The notes under the pieces: generated by a model
Database searches by the model: none
What the model was told of the DNA's origin: nothing
Seen by the model: the letters and a program-made list of their open reading frames with translations, nothing else
From: Sulfuritalea sp.
GTDB taxonomy: Bacteria; Pseudomonadota; Gammaproteobacteria; Burkholderiales; Rhodocyclaceae
Length of the DNA: 64,000 nt
Direction of reading: 5' to 3'
NCBI GenBank assembly: GCA_016716965.1
Contig: JADJUP010000050.1
Coordinates: 111,504 to 175,503 of the forward strand
Made by a program: the position numbers and the translations under genes
In this document: positions 38,075 to 46,643 of the stretch, piece after piece
Numbering within the stretch: the stretch's first letter is position 1
Layout of the letters: every line of letters starts with the position of its first letter

Positions 38075-39433
38075 ATGGGAACATTTGGAGGGGCCTACAA
38101 CACCATCGCCTTCGATGCCAACAAGTGTGATGGCTGCGGCGACTGCATGACCGCCTGCGCCACGGCAAAAGTCGGCGTTGGCGACACGGCAAGATCGCGC
38201 ATTCAGATCGTCGGCAGTGCCGATGACGGGTTCGAACTGGCGCTGTGCCGCCAGTGTGCCGATCCGAAGTGCGTCACGGTGTGTCCGGCCGCCGCACTGA
38301 CCAAGAATTCCGCCAGCGGCGTGATCGACTGGAATGGCGACAAGTGCGTCGACTGCCTGTTGTGCACCGTCGGCTGCGCCTATGCCGGCATTGCGCTCGA
38401 TGCCGGCACCGGCCACGTCGCCAAGTGCGACACCTGTGACGGCGCGCCGGCCTGCGTGCCGGCCTGCCCGCACGACGCGCTGACCTACATCACCACCTCG
38501 CGCATCTACAACGAGGTCGGCGACTGGGAAGACCTGTTCGCGCCGGGACTCGCCGGCTGCCAGGGCTGCAATACCGAGCTGCTGATGCGCCATACCCTGC
38601 GTCGCACCGGTCCCGAGACCGTGCTGGCGACGCCGCCGGGTTGCGTGCCCGGCATGGGTTCAGTCGGCTTCAACGGCACGACGGGCACCAAGGTGCCGGT
38701 CTTCCATCCGCTGCTGACCAATACCGCGGCCATGCTGGCCGGCGTCAAGCGCCAGTACAAGCGGGTCGGGCGCGAGGTATTGGCGCTGGCCATCGCCGGC
38801 GACGGCGGCGCTTCCGACGTCGGCTTCCAGTCCCTGTCGGGTGCTGCCGAACGCAACGAGCAGATCCTGTTCATGGTGGTCGACAACGAAGGCTACATGA
38901 ACACCGGCATGCAGCGTTCCAGTTGCACGCCCTACGGCGCCTGGACCTCGACCACTCCGGTCGGGCAGGGCACCGGATCGGGCGGCATGCCCTCGCAGGG
39001 CAAGACGCAGGACGCCAAGAACCTGCCGCTGATCATGGTGAACCACCGCTGCGAGTATGTCGCGACGGCCTCCACCGCCTACATGGAAGATCTCTACGAC
39101 AAGCTCGACAAGGCCATCGCGGCCTCCAAGCGCGGCTTCGCCTATCTCCACGTGTATTCGCCCTGCACCACGGGCTGGCGTTTTCCGACCGACCAGAACA
39201 TGGAGGTGGCGCGCAAGGCGGTGGAAACCAACTTCGTCATGTTGTGGGAATACAACCCTGCGGACGGCCTGCATTTCACCCGGCCGGTGGACGACCCGCT
39301 ACCGGTCACCGAGTACCTCAAGGCCATGGGGCGTTTCCGCCATCTGAGCGAGGATCAGATTTCACACATCCAGGGCAAGGTCGTGGAAAATCTTGCTTTC
39401 GTAAAACAAATGGCCCACGTGGCAAAAGCATAG
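38075..39433 (+). CDS. padI: Phenylglyoxylate:acceptor oxidoreductase, beta subunit with fused ferredoxin domain PadI
   Basis: The 452-residue protein has an N-terminal polyferredoxin region (CDGCGDCMTAC, CRQCADPKCVTVCP, CVDCLLCTVGC, CDGAPACVPACP) fused to a POR beta/thiamine domain (GCQGCNTELLMRHTLRR, ALAIAGDGGASDVGFQSL, MVVDNEGYMNTGMQRS). GDGG...DNEGYMNTG is the thiamine-diphosphate motif. Residues ~31-40 (AKVGVGDTAR) are encoded by a copy of the 24-bp repeat, sitting in the loop between the first two Cys groups. It completes the oxidoreductase. Confidence 0.93.
   Translation: MGTFGGAYNTIAFDANKCDGCGDCMTACATAKVGVGDTARSRIQIVGSADDGFELALCRQCADPKCVTVCPAAALTKNSASGVIDWNGDKCVDCLLCTVGCAYAGIALDAGTGHVAKCDTCDGAPACVPACPHDALTYITTSRIYNEVGDWEDLFAPGLAGCQGCNTELLMRHTLRRTGPETVLATPPGCVPGMGSVGFNGTTGTKVPVFHPLLTNTAAMLAGVKRQYKRVGREVLALAIAGDGGASDVGFQSLSGAAERNEQILFMVVDNEGYMNTGMQRSSCTPYGAWTSTTPVGQGTGSGGMPSQGKTQDAKNLPLIMVNHRCEYVATASTAYMEDLYDKLDKAIAASKRGFAYLHVYSPCTTGWRFPTDQNMEVARKAVETNFVMLWEYNPADGLHFTRPVDDPLPVTEYLKAMGRFRHLSEDQISHIQGKVVENLAFVKQMAHVAKA
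38167..38190 (-). repeat. 24-bp dispersed repeat, copy 8 (inside padI)
   Basis: One base differs from the consensus (GTTGG for GCTGG). It is translated as AKVGVGDTA in the ferredoxin part of PadI, in the same frame as copy 2 in MutS. Confidence 0.85.
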
Positions 39434-39444
39434 GGGGAGCAGGG

Positions 39445-40764
39445 GTGAGCGCAAATAATTCGCCGGGCAATGGCCTGGAATCCATCGAGAAGGCAAGTCG
39501 CGAAGAGTTGCAGGCTCTGCAGTTGCAGCGCATGAAATGGTCGCTGCGGCACGCCTACGACAACGTGCCGCATTACCGCAAGAAGTACGACGCCGCCGGG
39601 GTGCATCCGGATGACCTCAAGACCCTGGCCGATCTGGCCAAGTTTCCCTTCACCACCAAGCTCGACCTGCGCGACACCTACCCCTACGGCATGTTCGCGA
39701 CGCCGATGCGGGACGTGGTGCGGATTCACGCCTCGTCCGGGACCACGGGCAAGCCGACGGTGGTCGCCTACACCAAGAACGACATCGCGATGTGGGCGGG
39801 CCTCATGGCGCGCTCGCTGCGTGCGGCAGGTTGCTCGGCCGACGACATCATCCTCAATTCCTACGGTTACGGCCTGTTCACCGGCGGCCTCGGCGCCCAC
39901 TATGGCGGCGAAGCCTTGGGTGCGACGGTGATCCCGATGTCCGGCGGGCAGACCGAAAAGCAGGTGCAGCTGATCCAGGATTTCAAGCCGACCGTCATCA
40001 TGGCCACCCCCTCCTACGTGCTGACGATCGCCGACGAAATGATCAAGCAGGGCATCAATCCGAGGGAAACCAGCCTGCGCGTCGGCGTCTTCGGCGCCGA
40101 GCCCTGGACCAACGAGATGCGGCGCGAGATCGAAGAGCGCCTCAACATCGATGCCATCGATATCTATGGACTGTCGGAGGTGATGGGGCCCGGCGTGTCT
40201 TGCGAGTGCATCGAGACCAAGGACGGACCGCACATCTGGGAGGACCATTTCTATCCGGAAATCATCAATCCCGAAACCGGTGAAGTGCTGCCCGACGGCG
40301 AGATCGGCGAACTGGTATTCACCTCGCTGTCGAAGGAGGCGCTGCCCATCCTGCGCTATCGGACCCGCGACCTGACCCGCCTGCTGCCCGGCACGGCGCG
40401 CCCCATGCGGCGCATGGAAAAGATCACCGGCCGCAGCGACGACATGCTGATCATCCGCGGCGTCAACGTTTTTCCGACGCAGATCGAGGAGATCCTGCTG
40501 AAGAATCCGAATCTTTGCGCCCAGTACCAGTTGCAGGTATCCCGCGAAGGGCATCTGGACAAGCTCGATGTCTACGTCGAAGTGCGCAGCGACCTTTCCA
40601 ATTCGGTCAGCGAGGCGCAACGGACCGAGATCGGCGCCAGCGTGCAACACCAGATCAAGGTCCTGGTAGGGGTTACCGCCGACGTGCATGTTGTCGAAAC
40701 CGACAAGGTCGAACGGACGCTTGTTGGCAAAGCGCGACGGGTAATCGACCGGCGTCCGAAATAG
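39445..40764 (+). CDS. padJ: Phenylacetate-CoA ligase (AMP-forming) PadJ
   Basis: The 439-residue ligase starts at GTG 39445 behind a strong GGGGGAG. It has the PaaK-type features: HASSGTTGKPTVVAYTK (P-loop), NSYGYGLFTGGLGAHYG, YGLSEVMGPGVSCEC, LRYRTRDLTRLLPG, and the C-terminal lysine region VERTLVGKARRV. It activates phenylacetate to phenylacetyl-CoA, the substrate of PadBCD. As the last gene of the pad run it fits the name padJ; PaaK for an aerobic route is the alternative, but context favours padJ. Confidence 0.93.
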   Translation: MSANNSPGNGLESIEKASREELQALQLQRMKWSLRHAYDNVPHYRKKYDAAGVHPDDLKTLADLAKFPFTTKLDLRDTYPYGMFATPMRDVVRIHASSGTTGKPTVVAYTKNDIAMWAGLMARSLRAAGCSADDIILNSYGYGLFTGGLGAHYGGEALGATVIPMSGGQTEKQVQLIQDFKPTVIMATPSYVLTIADEMIKQGINPRETSLRVGVFGAEPWTNEMRREIEERLNIDAIDIYGLSEVMGPGVSCECIETKDGPHIWEDHFYPEIINPETGEVLPDGEIGELVFTSLSKEALPILRYRTRDLTRLLPGTARPMRRMEKITGRSDDMLIIRGVNVFPTQIEEILLKNPNLCAQYQLQVSREGHLDKLDVYVEVRSDLSNSVSEAQRTEIGASVQHQIKVLVGVTADVHVVETDKVERTLVGKARRVIDRRPK

Positions 40765-40814
40765 GCCGAAAGCGGTTGATTATTCCCTTTGGCCTAATGT
40801 ATTATTGTTCAATA
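40762..40814 (+). promoter_or_regulatory. Hairpin after padJ and AT-rich leader of the TRAP genes
   Basis: TAGGCC-G-AAAG (40762-40772) can pair with CTTTGGCCTA (40787-40796), a 10-bp stem with one bulge and no T-run, which could mark the pad transcript end. Close by, TATTG-TT-CAATA (40803-40814) is a small inverted repeat suited to an operator. The region 40800-40990 is much more AT-rich than its surroundings and probably holds the dctP promoter. No GATACA/TGTATC pair is present. Confidence 0.45.
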
Positions 40815-40995
40815 GGCTGTGTTTAGATTGTGAATTATAGTGCAGTTTTGCATTCCAGTTATTCATCCATGCTATTGCTGGATAGGTTTGGTTGATATGA
40901 TCGGAGAGGCAATTCAGTAACCATGAATGCAGCACCTGCAGTTCCAGTGAAATTTCAATAAGGCGTGTCATGCGCCAACTACAGAGGAGATGTAA

Positions 40996-42027
40996 ATGAA
41001 CAAACTGTTGGTAAAAACCCTGATTGCAGCCTCGGTTGCCGGCACCGCCTTCGCGGCACAGGCTCAGGAGGTGACACTGAAGGTGCACCATTTCCTGTCG
41101 GCCCAGACCTTCATCCACACCGGCGTGTTCGAGCCGTGGTGCGCCAAGCTCGGCAAGGAATCCAACAACCGCATCAAGTGCCAGATCTATCCTGCGATGC
41201 AATTGGGTGGTTCGCCGCCGCAGCTTTTCGACCAGGCCAAGGACGGTGTAGCCGACGTGGTGTGGACTGTGTTGGGCTACTCTGCCAACCGGTTTCCGAT
41301 GTCGGAAGTATTCGACCTGCCGTTCACGATGACGAATGCCGAAGCCACCAGCCGCGCCGCCTGGGACTTCACCCAGCAGTATGCCAAGCATGAATTCAAG
41401 GACGTCCACGTCCTCGCGGTGCACGTTCATGGCCCCGGTGTTTTGTTCACCACCAAAAAAGAAATGAAATCAATGGAGGACTTCAAGGGCATGAAGTTCC
41501 GCGCGCCGACCCGCCTGACCAACAAGATGCTCGCTTCGATGGGAGCGACGCCGGTCGGGATGCCGGTACCGGCGGTTCCGGAAGCGCTGTCCAAGGGCGT
41601 GATCGACGGTGCCGTGATTCCCTATCAGGTGGCTCCCAGCCTCAAGGTTCAGGAACTGGTGAAGCATGCCGCCGAGACCGATCCCAAGTATCCGGCGCTT
41701 TACACCACGGTCTTTACCATCGCGATGAACAAGGCAAAGTACGACTCGCTGCCGGCCGACCTGAAGAAGGTCATCGACAACAATTCCGGGCAGGAGTTTT
41801 CCGCCATGGCCGGGCGCGTACAGGCAGCAGACGACGCTCCCGGACGGGAGAAGTTCGTGGCTGCCGGCGTCCCGATCAACGTCATACCGGCAACTGAACT
41901 GGCAAGGTGGAAGAAGGCTACCGACGCGCTCGACGACGAATGGATGGCCAACATGACCAAGGCCGGCCATGATGGTCCCAAGTTGCTGAAAACAGCGCAC
42001 GACCTGGTCAAGAAATACACCAAGTAA
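40996..42027 (+). CDS. dctP: TRAP transporter solute-binding protein (DctP family)
   Basis: The 343-residue protein has a signal peptide (MNKLLVKTLIAASVAGTAFAAQA, cleavage near residue 24) and the DctP fold: VTLKVHHFLSAQTFIHTGVF, QIYPAMQLGGSPPQLFDQAKDGVAD, then KFRAPTRLTNKMLASMGATPVGMPVPAVPEAL, where the Arg usually pairs with the substrate carboxylate. It captures an organic acid in the periplasm for the DctQM permease encoded downstream. Its position after padJ suggests phenylacetate, phenylglyoxylate or mandelate, but this is inference. Confidence 0.9.
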   Translation: MNKLLVKTLIAASVAGTAFAAQAQEVTLKVHHFLSAQTFIHTGVFEPWCAKLGKESNNRIKCQIYPAMQLGGSPPQLFDQAKDGVADVVWTVLGYSANRFPMSEVFDLPFTMTNAEATSRAAWDFTQQYAKHEFKDVHVLAVHVHGPGVLFTTKKEMKSMEDFKGMKFRAPTRLTNKMLASMGATPVGMPVPAVPEALSKGVIDGAVIPYQVAPSLKVQELVKHAAETDPKYPALYTTVFTIAMNKAKYDSLPADLKKVIDNNSGQEFSAMAGRVQAADDAPGREKFVAAGVPINVIPATELARWKKATDALDDEWMANMTKAGHDGPKLLKTAHDLVKKYTK

Positions 42028-42042
42028 CAGGTAGCAAAGCAG

Positions 42043-42076
42043 CGCCGGGCGCCGGAGGTACCGGCCCCGGCGTTTT
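42043..42076 (+). terminator. Intercistronic hairpin between dctP and dctQ
   Basis: CGCCGGG (42043-42049) pairs with CCCGGCG (42066-42072), with further inner CCGG/CCGG pairing, and TTTT follows. Such hairpins after binding-protein genes usually cause partial termination or mRNA protection, so that the binding protein is made in excess. Confidence 0.65.
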
Positions 42077-42125
42077 GCTGCACTCGGCCCGCATCGAGTG
42101 CCCGCAATTAGATCAGGAGAAAGCG

Positions 42126-42650
42126 ATGGCAGACGCCATATTCGTAGACAGGGACGTGCAACCCGCCGTGCTGGCAGGGCGCGTGTTGAACAAGACGTGC
42201 CGCGCCTTCGCGATCGGTTCCGGCATTACCCTGATTCTGATGGCCCTGATGTCCCTCACCAGCATCGTCGGTCGCAGCGTTTTTGGCAAGCCGATACTCG
42301 GCGACTACGAATTGGTGCAGATGATGTCCGCTGTTGCCATCACCATGGCCCTGCCTTTCTGCCAGATGATACGGGGCCACATCATTGTCGATTTCTTTAC
42401 CACGGCGACGCCGCCGAAATTCAACCGGGCCTGCGACATCGTGGCGAGTCTGGTACTGGCCGTCGCCGCCTTTGTTTTCTCCTGGCGGATTGCCATTGGC
42501 ATGTTCGATCTGCGGGAAAACCGCGACGCCTCGATGTTGCTCAACCTCCCGACCTGGTGGGGTTATGCGCCGATGGTGCCGTCCTTCTTTCTGCTCGGGT
42601 GCGCCGCCTTGTACACCGCCTGGGTTGACTTCACCGGAGCCGCCAAGTGA
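42126..42650 (+). CDS. dctQ: TRAP transporter small permease (DctQ family)
   Basis: The 174-residue protein starts at ATG 42126 behind AGGAGAAAGC. It has four hydrophobic helices (GSGITLILMALMSLTSIVG, MMSAVAITMALPFCQMI, IVASLVLAVAAFVFSW, MVPSFFLLGCAALYTAW) and the DctQ motif GHIIVDFF. It supports the large permease. It overlaps dctM by ATG/TGA-type spacing (GTGA at 42647-42650). Confidence 0.88.
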   Translation: MADAIFVDRDVQPAVLAGRVLNKTCRAFAIGSGITLILMALMSLTSIVGRSVFGKPILGDYELVQMMSAVAITMALPFCQMIRGHIIVDFFTTATPPKFNRACDIVASLVLAVAAFVFSWRIAIGMFDLRENRDASMLLNLPTWWGYAPMVPSFFLLGCAALYTAWVDFTGAAK

Positions 42651-43963
42651 CCGGTATCGAACATGGCCTGGTGATAGGCGCACTGTTGTTGCTGCTGATG
42701 GCCGTGCGCGTGCATATCGCGATGGCCATGATGATCGCCGGGTCGATAGGCTACGTCTGGATCGCCGGGTCTGCGCCATTGCTCAGCTATCTGAAGTCCG
42801 CGGCCTGGGCGCGCTACTCGGTTTACGATCTCTCGGTCGTGCCGATGTTCCTGCTGATGGGCCAATTCGCCACCCACGGCGGACTTTCCAAAGCCTTGTT
42901 CCGCGCCGGCAATACGCTGATCGGCCACTGGCGCGGCGGAATGGCAATGGCCGCGGTGAGCGCCTGTGCCGGTTTCGGCGCGATTTGCGGTTCTTCGCTG
43001 GCGACGGCTGCCACCATGGGCCAGGTGGCCTTGCCTGAACTGCGCAGCCACAAGTACTCAGGTCGCCTGGCCACGGCCGCGATTGCCGCCGGCGGAACAT
43101 TGGGCATCCTGATCCCGCCTTCGGTGCCGCTGGTGATCTACGCCATCCTCACCGAGCAGAACATCGCCAAGCTGTTCATGGCAGCAGTGATACCCGGCAT
43201 CATCGCGATGCTGGGCTACATGATCGTGATCGGCATCATCGCCCGCGTCGACCCCAACGCAGCGCCGCGTGGGGATCGCGCGAGTTGGCCGGAGAAGATC
43301 CAGGCCTTGCTCGATACCTGGCCGGTGATCTTGATCTTCGTCGCCGTCATCGGCGGCATCTACGGTGGTTTCTTCACACCGACCGAAGCTGCTTCGATAG
43401 GCGCCCTGGCGACGGCCTATGTCGCATGGCGCTCCGGTGGCTTGTCCAAGCGCGGTTTCCTCGAATGCGTGTATGGCACGGCACAGGCGACTGCCATGAT
43501 CTTCCTGATCCTGCTCGGCGCCGACATCATGAACGTCTTCCTCGCGTTGACGCAAATGCCCGTCGAACTCGCCAAGTGGGTCACCGGCATGGGCCTTTCG
43601 CCCATTCTTGTGCTGCTCGTGATCATCCTGATCTACCTTGTTCTAGGCTGCATCATGGACAGCCTGTCGATGATCATGCTTACGGTGCCGATTTTCTTCC
43701 CCATCATCATGGGCATGGATTTCTGGGGCCTTGATCCGGAAGGCAAGGCGATCTGGTTCGGCATCCTGTCCCTGATGGTGGTCGAAATCGGGCTGATCAC
43801 GCCGCCGGTCGGCCTCAATGTATTCATCATCAGCAGCATGGCCAAGGAAACGTCGATGAAGGACACCTTCATCGGCATCATTCCCTTCCTCATGTCCGAC
43901 TTGCTGCGCATCGCGCTGATCGTCTTCGTGCCCTCGGTGGCGCTGATCGCACTGAAGCTGTAA
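42647..43963 (+). CDS. dctM: TRAP transporter large permease (DctM family)
   Basis: The 438-residue membrane protein starts at GTG 42647, overlapping dctQ. It has about twelve helices and DctM family blocks: GAICGSSLATAATMGQVALPEL, GGTLGILIPPSVPLVIYAILTEQ, GFFTPTEAASIGALATAYVA and LGCIMDSLSMIMLTVPIFFPI. It is the sodium- or proton-driven channel subunit. Its TAA overlaps repeat copy 9. Confidence 0.92.
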   Translation: MTGIEHGLVIGALLLLLMAVRVHIAMAMMIAGSIGYVWIAGSAPLLSYLKSAAWARYSVYDLSVVPMFLLMGQFATHGGLSKALFRAGNTLIGHWRGGMAMAAVSACAGFGAICGSSLATAATMGQVALPELRSHKYSGRLATAAIAAGGTLGILIPPSVPLVIYAILTEQNIAKLFMAAVIPGIIAMLGYMIVIGIIARVDPNAAPRGDRASWPEKIQALLDTWPVILIFVAVIGGIYGGFFTPTEAASIGALATAYVAWRSGGLSKRGFLECVYGTAQATAMIFLILLGADIMNVFLALTQMPVELAKWVTGMGLSPILVLLVIILIYLVLGCIMDSLSMIMLTVPIFFPIIMGMDFWGLDPEGKAIWFGILSLMVVEIGLITPPVGLNVFIISSMAKETSMKDTFIGIIPFLMSDLLRIALIVFVPSVALIALKL

Positions 43964-43985
43964 GAGTCGGCGCCGGCGGCACGGC
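43962..43985 (-). repeat. 24-bp dispersed repeat, copy 9
   Basis: AAGAGTCGGCGCCGGCGGCACGGC begins within the dctM stop codon. It has three differences from the consensus. Confidence 0.8.
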
Positions 43986-44053
43986 GATTCGATTCGTCCG
44001 GCCGCCGCGCCGCGGCACATTCGGTTACGGCATACGTCGGCCGATGCGTCACA

Positions 44054-44383
44054 ATGACGTTTTCCTTGCGTCAGGCAGGTCAGAGTCCACTCACCAAAGG
44101 CATCGGGGTACTGTTCGGTCTCCCCGCCATTCTCGCCGTTGTTTTCTTCACCTATTTCAATGCCACCGGCGCCGACCGGATGAAAGCCGTCTGCAGCTTG
44201 GTCAGCGCCGGAATGACTCGGGCGCAACTGCACACGTTCGTCACCGAGAAGCGGCTCGACGGCGTCATCGCGGACAACGGTGTCAGCATCCTCGGCGATG
44301 CGAAAAGCTACGGTCGCCACAGTTGCAAGGTAACCATGGCGGGCGGCACGGTCACGGCGGTCGAGTACCTGCTCGCCGATTGA
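44054..44383 (+). CDS. Small membrane-anchored protein of unknown function
   Basis: The 109-residue protein has one N-terminal hydrophobic helix (IGVLFGLPAILAVVFFTYF) and a small periplasmic part with two cysteines (MKAVCSLVSAGMTRAQ, YGRHSCKVTMAGGTVTAVEYLL). I do not recognise a family. The composition resembles its neighbours, and the two well-spaced Cys could form a disulfide. It stands alone between the TRAP genes and the aminopeptidase gene. Confidence 0.65.
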   Translation: MTFSLRQAGQSPLTKGIGVLFGLPAILAVVFFTYFNATGADRMKAVCSLVSAGMTRAQLHTFVTEKRLDGVIADNGVSILGDAKSYGRHSCKVTMAGGTVTAVEYLLAD

Positions 44384-44492
44384 GGCGGCCCTATCAGGGC
44401 TCGGTGCAGCCCCGGCGCGGCCCGACTGCCGGCGCCGGCAAGGCGCGACTGAAGTTGTATGCTTCGCCTTTTGCGAATTTCGTCGATCCGCC

Positions 44493-45798
44493 ATGCCCCT
44501 GACCCGCTCCGCCCGCGACACCGCCCTCGACCTGATTTCCTTCATCGACGCCAGCCCCAGCCCGTGGCATGCGGTGGCGAGCGTCGAACAGCGCCTCAAG
44601 GCGCAGGGCTACACGCCGCTGGAGGAGGGCGCGCGCTGGACGCTGGCGCCGGGCGCACGTCATTACGTGGTGCGCGGCGGCGCTTCGCTGATCGCCTTCG
44701 TGGCCGGCAGCCGGCCGCTGGCGGAGGCCGGATTTCGCATCGTCGGCGCCCACACCGATTCGCCCGGCCTGCGCCTCAAGCCGCGGCCGGCGCTGGGCGG
44801 CGACGGTCTCGCGCGCCTCGCAGTGGAGGTGTACGGCGGGCCGATCCTGGCGACATTTGCCGACCGCGACCTGGGCCTCGCGGGGCGCGTTGTGCTGCGC
44901 GGAGCAACGGGCCCGCAGGCACTCCTGCTGCGCATCGGGCGGCCGGTTCTGCGCCTGCCCAACCTGGCGATCCACATGAACCGCGAGGTCAATGAGTCCG
45001 GCCTCAAGTTCGACAAGCAGACCGAGTTGCCGCTGATGCTTGGCCTGCTGGGCAAGGACGACGATGCCGAAGCCGGCTTTCGAAGCTTGCTGGCCGACGC
45101 CGCGCAGGTCGCGCCGGCCGACCTGCTGAGCTGGGAACTGGCAGCCTACGACGTGCAGCCGGGCAGTCTGTGGGGTGCCGACGAGGAGTTCATCGCCAGT
45201 CGCCAGCTCGACAACCTCGCTTCCTGCCACGCGGCGCTGACCGCGCTGGCGGCGACGCAGGGGCCGGCCGCGACCTGCGTCGCGGCCTTGTTCGACCACG
45301 AGGAAGTCGGCAGCGAAAGTGCGGCCGGCGCCGGCGGCAGCTTCGTCACCGACGTCCTGGCGCGCATCGGCCTGGCACTCGGACTCGACGAGGAAGACCG
45401 GCGCCGGGCGCTGGCGCAGAGCTTCTTCGTCAGCGCCGACATGGCCCATGCCTACCACCCGAATTTTCCCGCCGCCTTCGAACCCGGCCACAAGGTCAGG
45501 GTTAATGGCGGGCCGGTGATCAAGAGCAACGCCAACCAGCGCTATGCCACCGAAGCGGCCACCGCAGCGCGCTTCATGGCGGCCTGCCAGCAGGCCGGCG
45601 TCCCCTTTCCAGCAGTACGCGCATCGCGGCAACCTGGGCTGCGGCAGCACCATCGGCCCCATCGTCGCGGCTCGCCTCGGCATCGCCAGCGTCGATGTCG
45701 GCTCGCCGATGTGGGCCATGCACAGCGCCCGCGAAAGCGCCGGCGCGCAGGATCCTGCCTACATGATCGCGGCCCTGGCTGCCTGCTACGCGAGCTGA
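44493..45798 (+). pseudogene. apeB: M18-family aminopeptidase (ApeB-type), frameshifted near its end
   Basis: The M18 metallo-aminopeptidase releases N-terminal acidic or neutral residues. Metal-site motifs are clear: IVGAHTDSPGLRLKP, ALFDHEEVGSES, and SADMAHAYHPNF. The first ~370 residues read from ATG 44493. Near 45602-45610 (run CCCCTTTCC) the frame breaks: the expected continuation FQQYAHRGNLGCGSTIGP through DVGSPMWAMHSARES is in the next frame and stops at 45796-45798. One extra base explains this. In the unshifted frame the gene reads on into the RraA-like gene by chance, which would wrongly suggest a fusion. Sequence error is as likely as real inactivation. Confidence 0.82.
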
Positions 45799-45824
45799 AC
45801 GACGATCCAACAAGGAGAACACCC

Positions 45825-46550
45825 ATGGGCATCGATCCCCTGCCGCTGGACGCGGACACCATCCGCGCCCTGTCCGGCGTCACCACGGCAACGCTGACCA
45901 CGGTCCTGCTCAAGAAGGGCCTGCGCAACGTCTGGATACGCCGCTCGCGGCCGTTGCACGCGGCGGCGCCGCAGCGCCTGGTCGGGCGCGCCTTCACGCT
46001 GCGCTTCGTGCCGGCGCGCGAGGATCTGGCGACACCGGCGTCGTGGGGTTCGCCGATCTCGACGCGGGCGGCGATCGAGGCCATGCCGGCCGGCTGCATC
46101 GCGGTGGTGGATGCGATGGGCGTGGCCGATGCCGGCATTTTCGGCGACATCCTCTGTTCGCGCATGAAGAAGCGCGGCGTCGCTGCGCTGGTCACCGACG
46201 GCGTGGTGCGCGATGTAGGCGGCGTCATGGGCACCGGGCTGCCGGTCTGGTGCAACGGCGTCGCGGCGCCGCCTTCGGTGGCCGGGCTGACCTTCGTCGG
46301 CTGGCAGGAGCCGATCGGCTGCGGCGGCGTCGCGGTGTTCCCCAACGACGTGGTGGTGGCCGACGCCGATGGCGCGGTGCTGATCCCGGCCGCGCTGCTG
46401 GCCGACGTGATCGCGGAATCCGTCGAGCAGGAACGCTTCGAAGGCTGGATCATGGCGGAGGTTGCCGCGGGCGTGCCGTTGCCGGGACTCTATCCGCCGA
46501 ACGAGGAGGCCAGGGCGCGCTATGCGGCCTGGGTAGCCCGGCAAACCTAG
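45825..46550 (+). CDS. RraA-like / HMG-CHA aldolase family protein
   Basis: ATG 45825 with AAGGAGA upstream gives 241 residues. The family motif region is present: GRAFTLRFVPAREDL, AVVDAMGVADAGIFGDILCSRMKKRGVAALVTDGVVRDVGG and VNAxP-like PSVAGLTFVGWQEPIGCGG, then VFPNDVVVADADGAVLIP. This family holds RNase E regulators and 4-hydroxy-4-methyl-2-oxoglutarate/oxaloacetate aldolases and is often mislabelled. Metal- and substrate-binding residues of the aldolase type (G-x19-21-R-D) seem present, so a small oxoacid aldolase or decarboxylase is as plausible as RraA. Confidence 0.75.
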   Translation: MGIDPLPLDADTIRALSGVTTATLTTVLLKKGLRNVWIRRSRPLHAAAPQRLVGRAFTLRFVPAREDLATPASWGSPISTRAAIEAMPAGCIAVVDAMGVADAGIFGDILCSRMKKRGVAALVTDGVVRDVGGVMGTGLPVWCNGVAAPPSVAGLTFVGWQEPIGCGGVAVFPNDVVVADADGAVLIPAALLADVIAESVEQERFEGWIMAEVAAGVPLPGLYPPNEEARARYAAWVARQT

Positions 46551-46643
46551 GGCAGGCGGCCTGGCGGGGAGATCGAAGGCCGCAACCGAGTGCAGTACGA
46601 GTTTCGTGATTGGTTCATCTGAAGGAAATTCGAGGAGGTTTCG

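Noticed and set aside
44493..46550. Single M18 peptidase/RraA fusion protein of 685 residues
   Set aside because: The missing M18 C-terminal end lies in the next frame and the RraA-like part has its own ribosome-binding site and start.
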